The notes under the pieces were generated by a model. The model saw only the letters and a program-made list of their open reading frames with translations. It did not search any database and was not told where the DNA came from. A DNA stretch of 5,813 nucleotides, taken from the NCBI GenBank assembly GCA_937952285.1, contig CALFZE010000010.1:1-5813 (forward strand), written 5' to 3'. The stretch is from UBA2428 sp002343545 (lineage in GTDB: Bacteria > Bdellovibrionota > UBA2428). A program made the translations under genes and the position numbers. Position 1 is the first letter of the stretch. Each line of letters starts with the position of its first letter. This document shows, one piece after another, positions 5,616 through 5,813 of this stretch.

Positions 5616-5813
5616 CGTGGCCGCGCCTTCGCCCGATCCGCCGAAGCTTTGCGGGTTGTAAAAACCACCCAAGTAATTCCCGTTCGCGCCGACGCCGGCC
5701 TGTCCCGCGCCGCCGGCCGCCGCTTGTCCGCCCCCGCTCCCCGCGCTCGTGCCGCCGCCCGAAGCGCCCGATCCGCCGCCGCTCAGATTCGCGCCGGGAC
5801 GATTGCCGCCGAC
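5427..5813 (-). CDS. Tandem paralog of the exported Gly/Ala-rich protein (C-terminal part; N-terminus off window)
   Basis: The minus-strand frame is open from the right edge to TAG at 5429-5427, giving 128 visible residues. It starts in the Gly/Ser-rich region (a VGGNRPGANLSGGGSG string shared with the neighbour) and ends in the same basic tail with two cysteines. Its last 62 residues are identical to residues 412-473 of the downstream gene. The Gly/Ala linker differs: it lacks the LGAAG repeats, has Gln and Asn instead, and carries one extra codon before the shared block (AAT in place of AE). A TTG at 5672 is in frame but is not the true start, since homology continues upstream to the edge. 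The gene lies 60 bp upstream of its paralog with no clear terminator between them, so co-transcription is possible. Its function is unknown; probable export is inferred from the paralog. Confidence 0.85.
   Translation of the reverse strand, partial: VGGNRPGANLSGGGSGASGGGTSAGSGGGQAAAGGAGQAGVGANGNYLGGFYNPQSFGGSGEGAATADSAFAGGLDVNYINNPNGQAVSAGGAGSNGQVRRVNLSLKDFCTKYPTHGRCKVRRDPLLQ

Overview
This high-GC window, with codon use strongly biased to G/C third positions, looks like chromosome from a free-living Gram-negative bacterium. The gene mix is a secreted-type met-zincin protease, a lysine 2,3-aminomutase-like enzyme, an orphan RNase H-fold exonuclease and large Gly/Ala-rich exported proteins. 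I would guess the Bdellovibrionota or a related delta-proteobacterial lineage, but this is an inference from style and content, with no marker gene present.

Layout. (1) 3-1871, plus strand: the C-terminal part of a zinc metalloprotease, open at the left edge. (2) 1893-3095, minus strand: kamA, convergent with the protease across a 21-bp gap. Its probable intrinsic terminator lies inside the last codons of the protease gene. (3) 3155-3781, plus strand: a compact DEDDy/RNase H-like exonuclease, divergent from kamA across 59 bp. (4) 3759-3937: an array of three and a half ~52-bp units, each holding two short palindromes. It fills the convergent gap and supplies the last codons and stop of the exonuclease gene. 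(5) 3945-5366, minus strand: an exported, eight-cysteine, Gly/Ala-rich protein of unknown family. (6) 5427-5813, minus strand, open at the right edge: a tandem paralog of (5) with an identical 62-residue C-terminus.

The genes do not form one obvious pathway. The two paralogs are adjacent and co-oriented (60 bp apart) and could be co-transcribed. The parts least explained by known families are the palindrome array and the tandem exported proteins. I see no RNA genes, CRISPR array, transposase or integrase, and no gene-free stretch longer than 300 bases; the largest gap, 163 bp, is the array.
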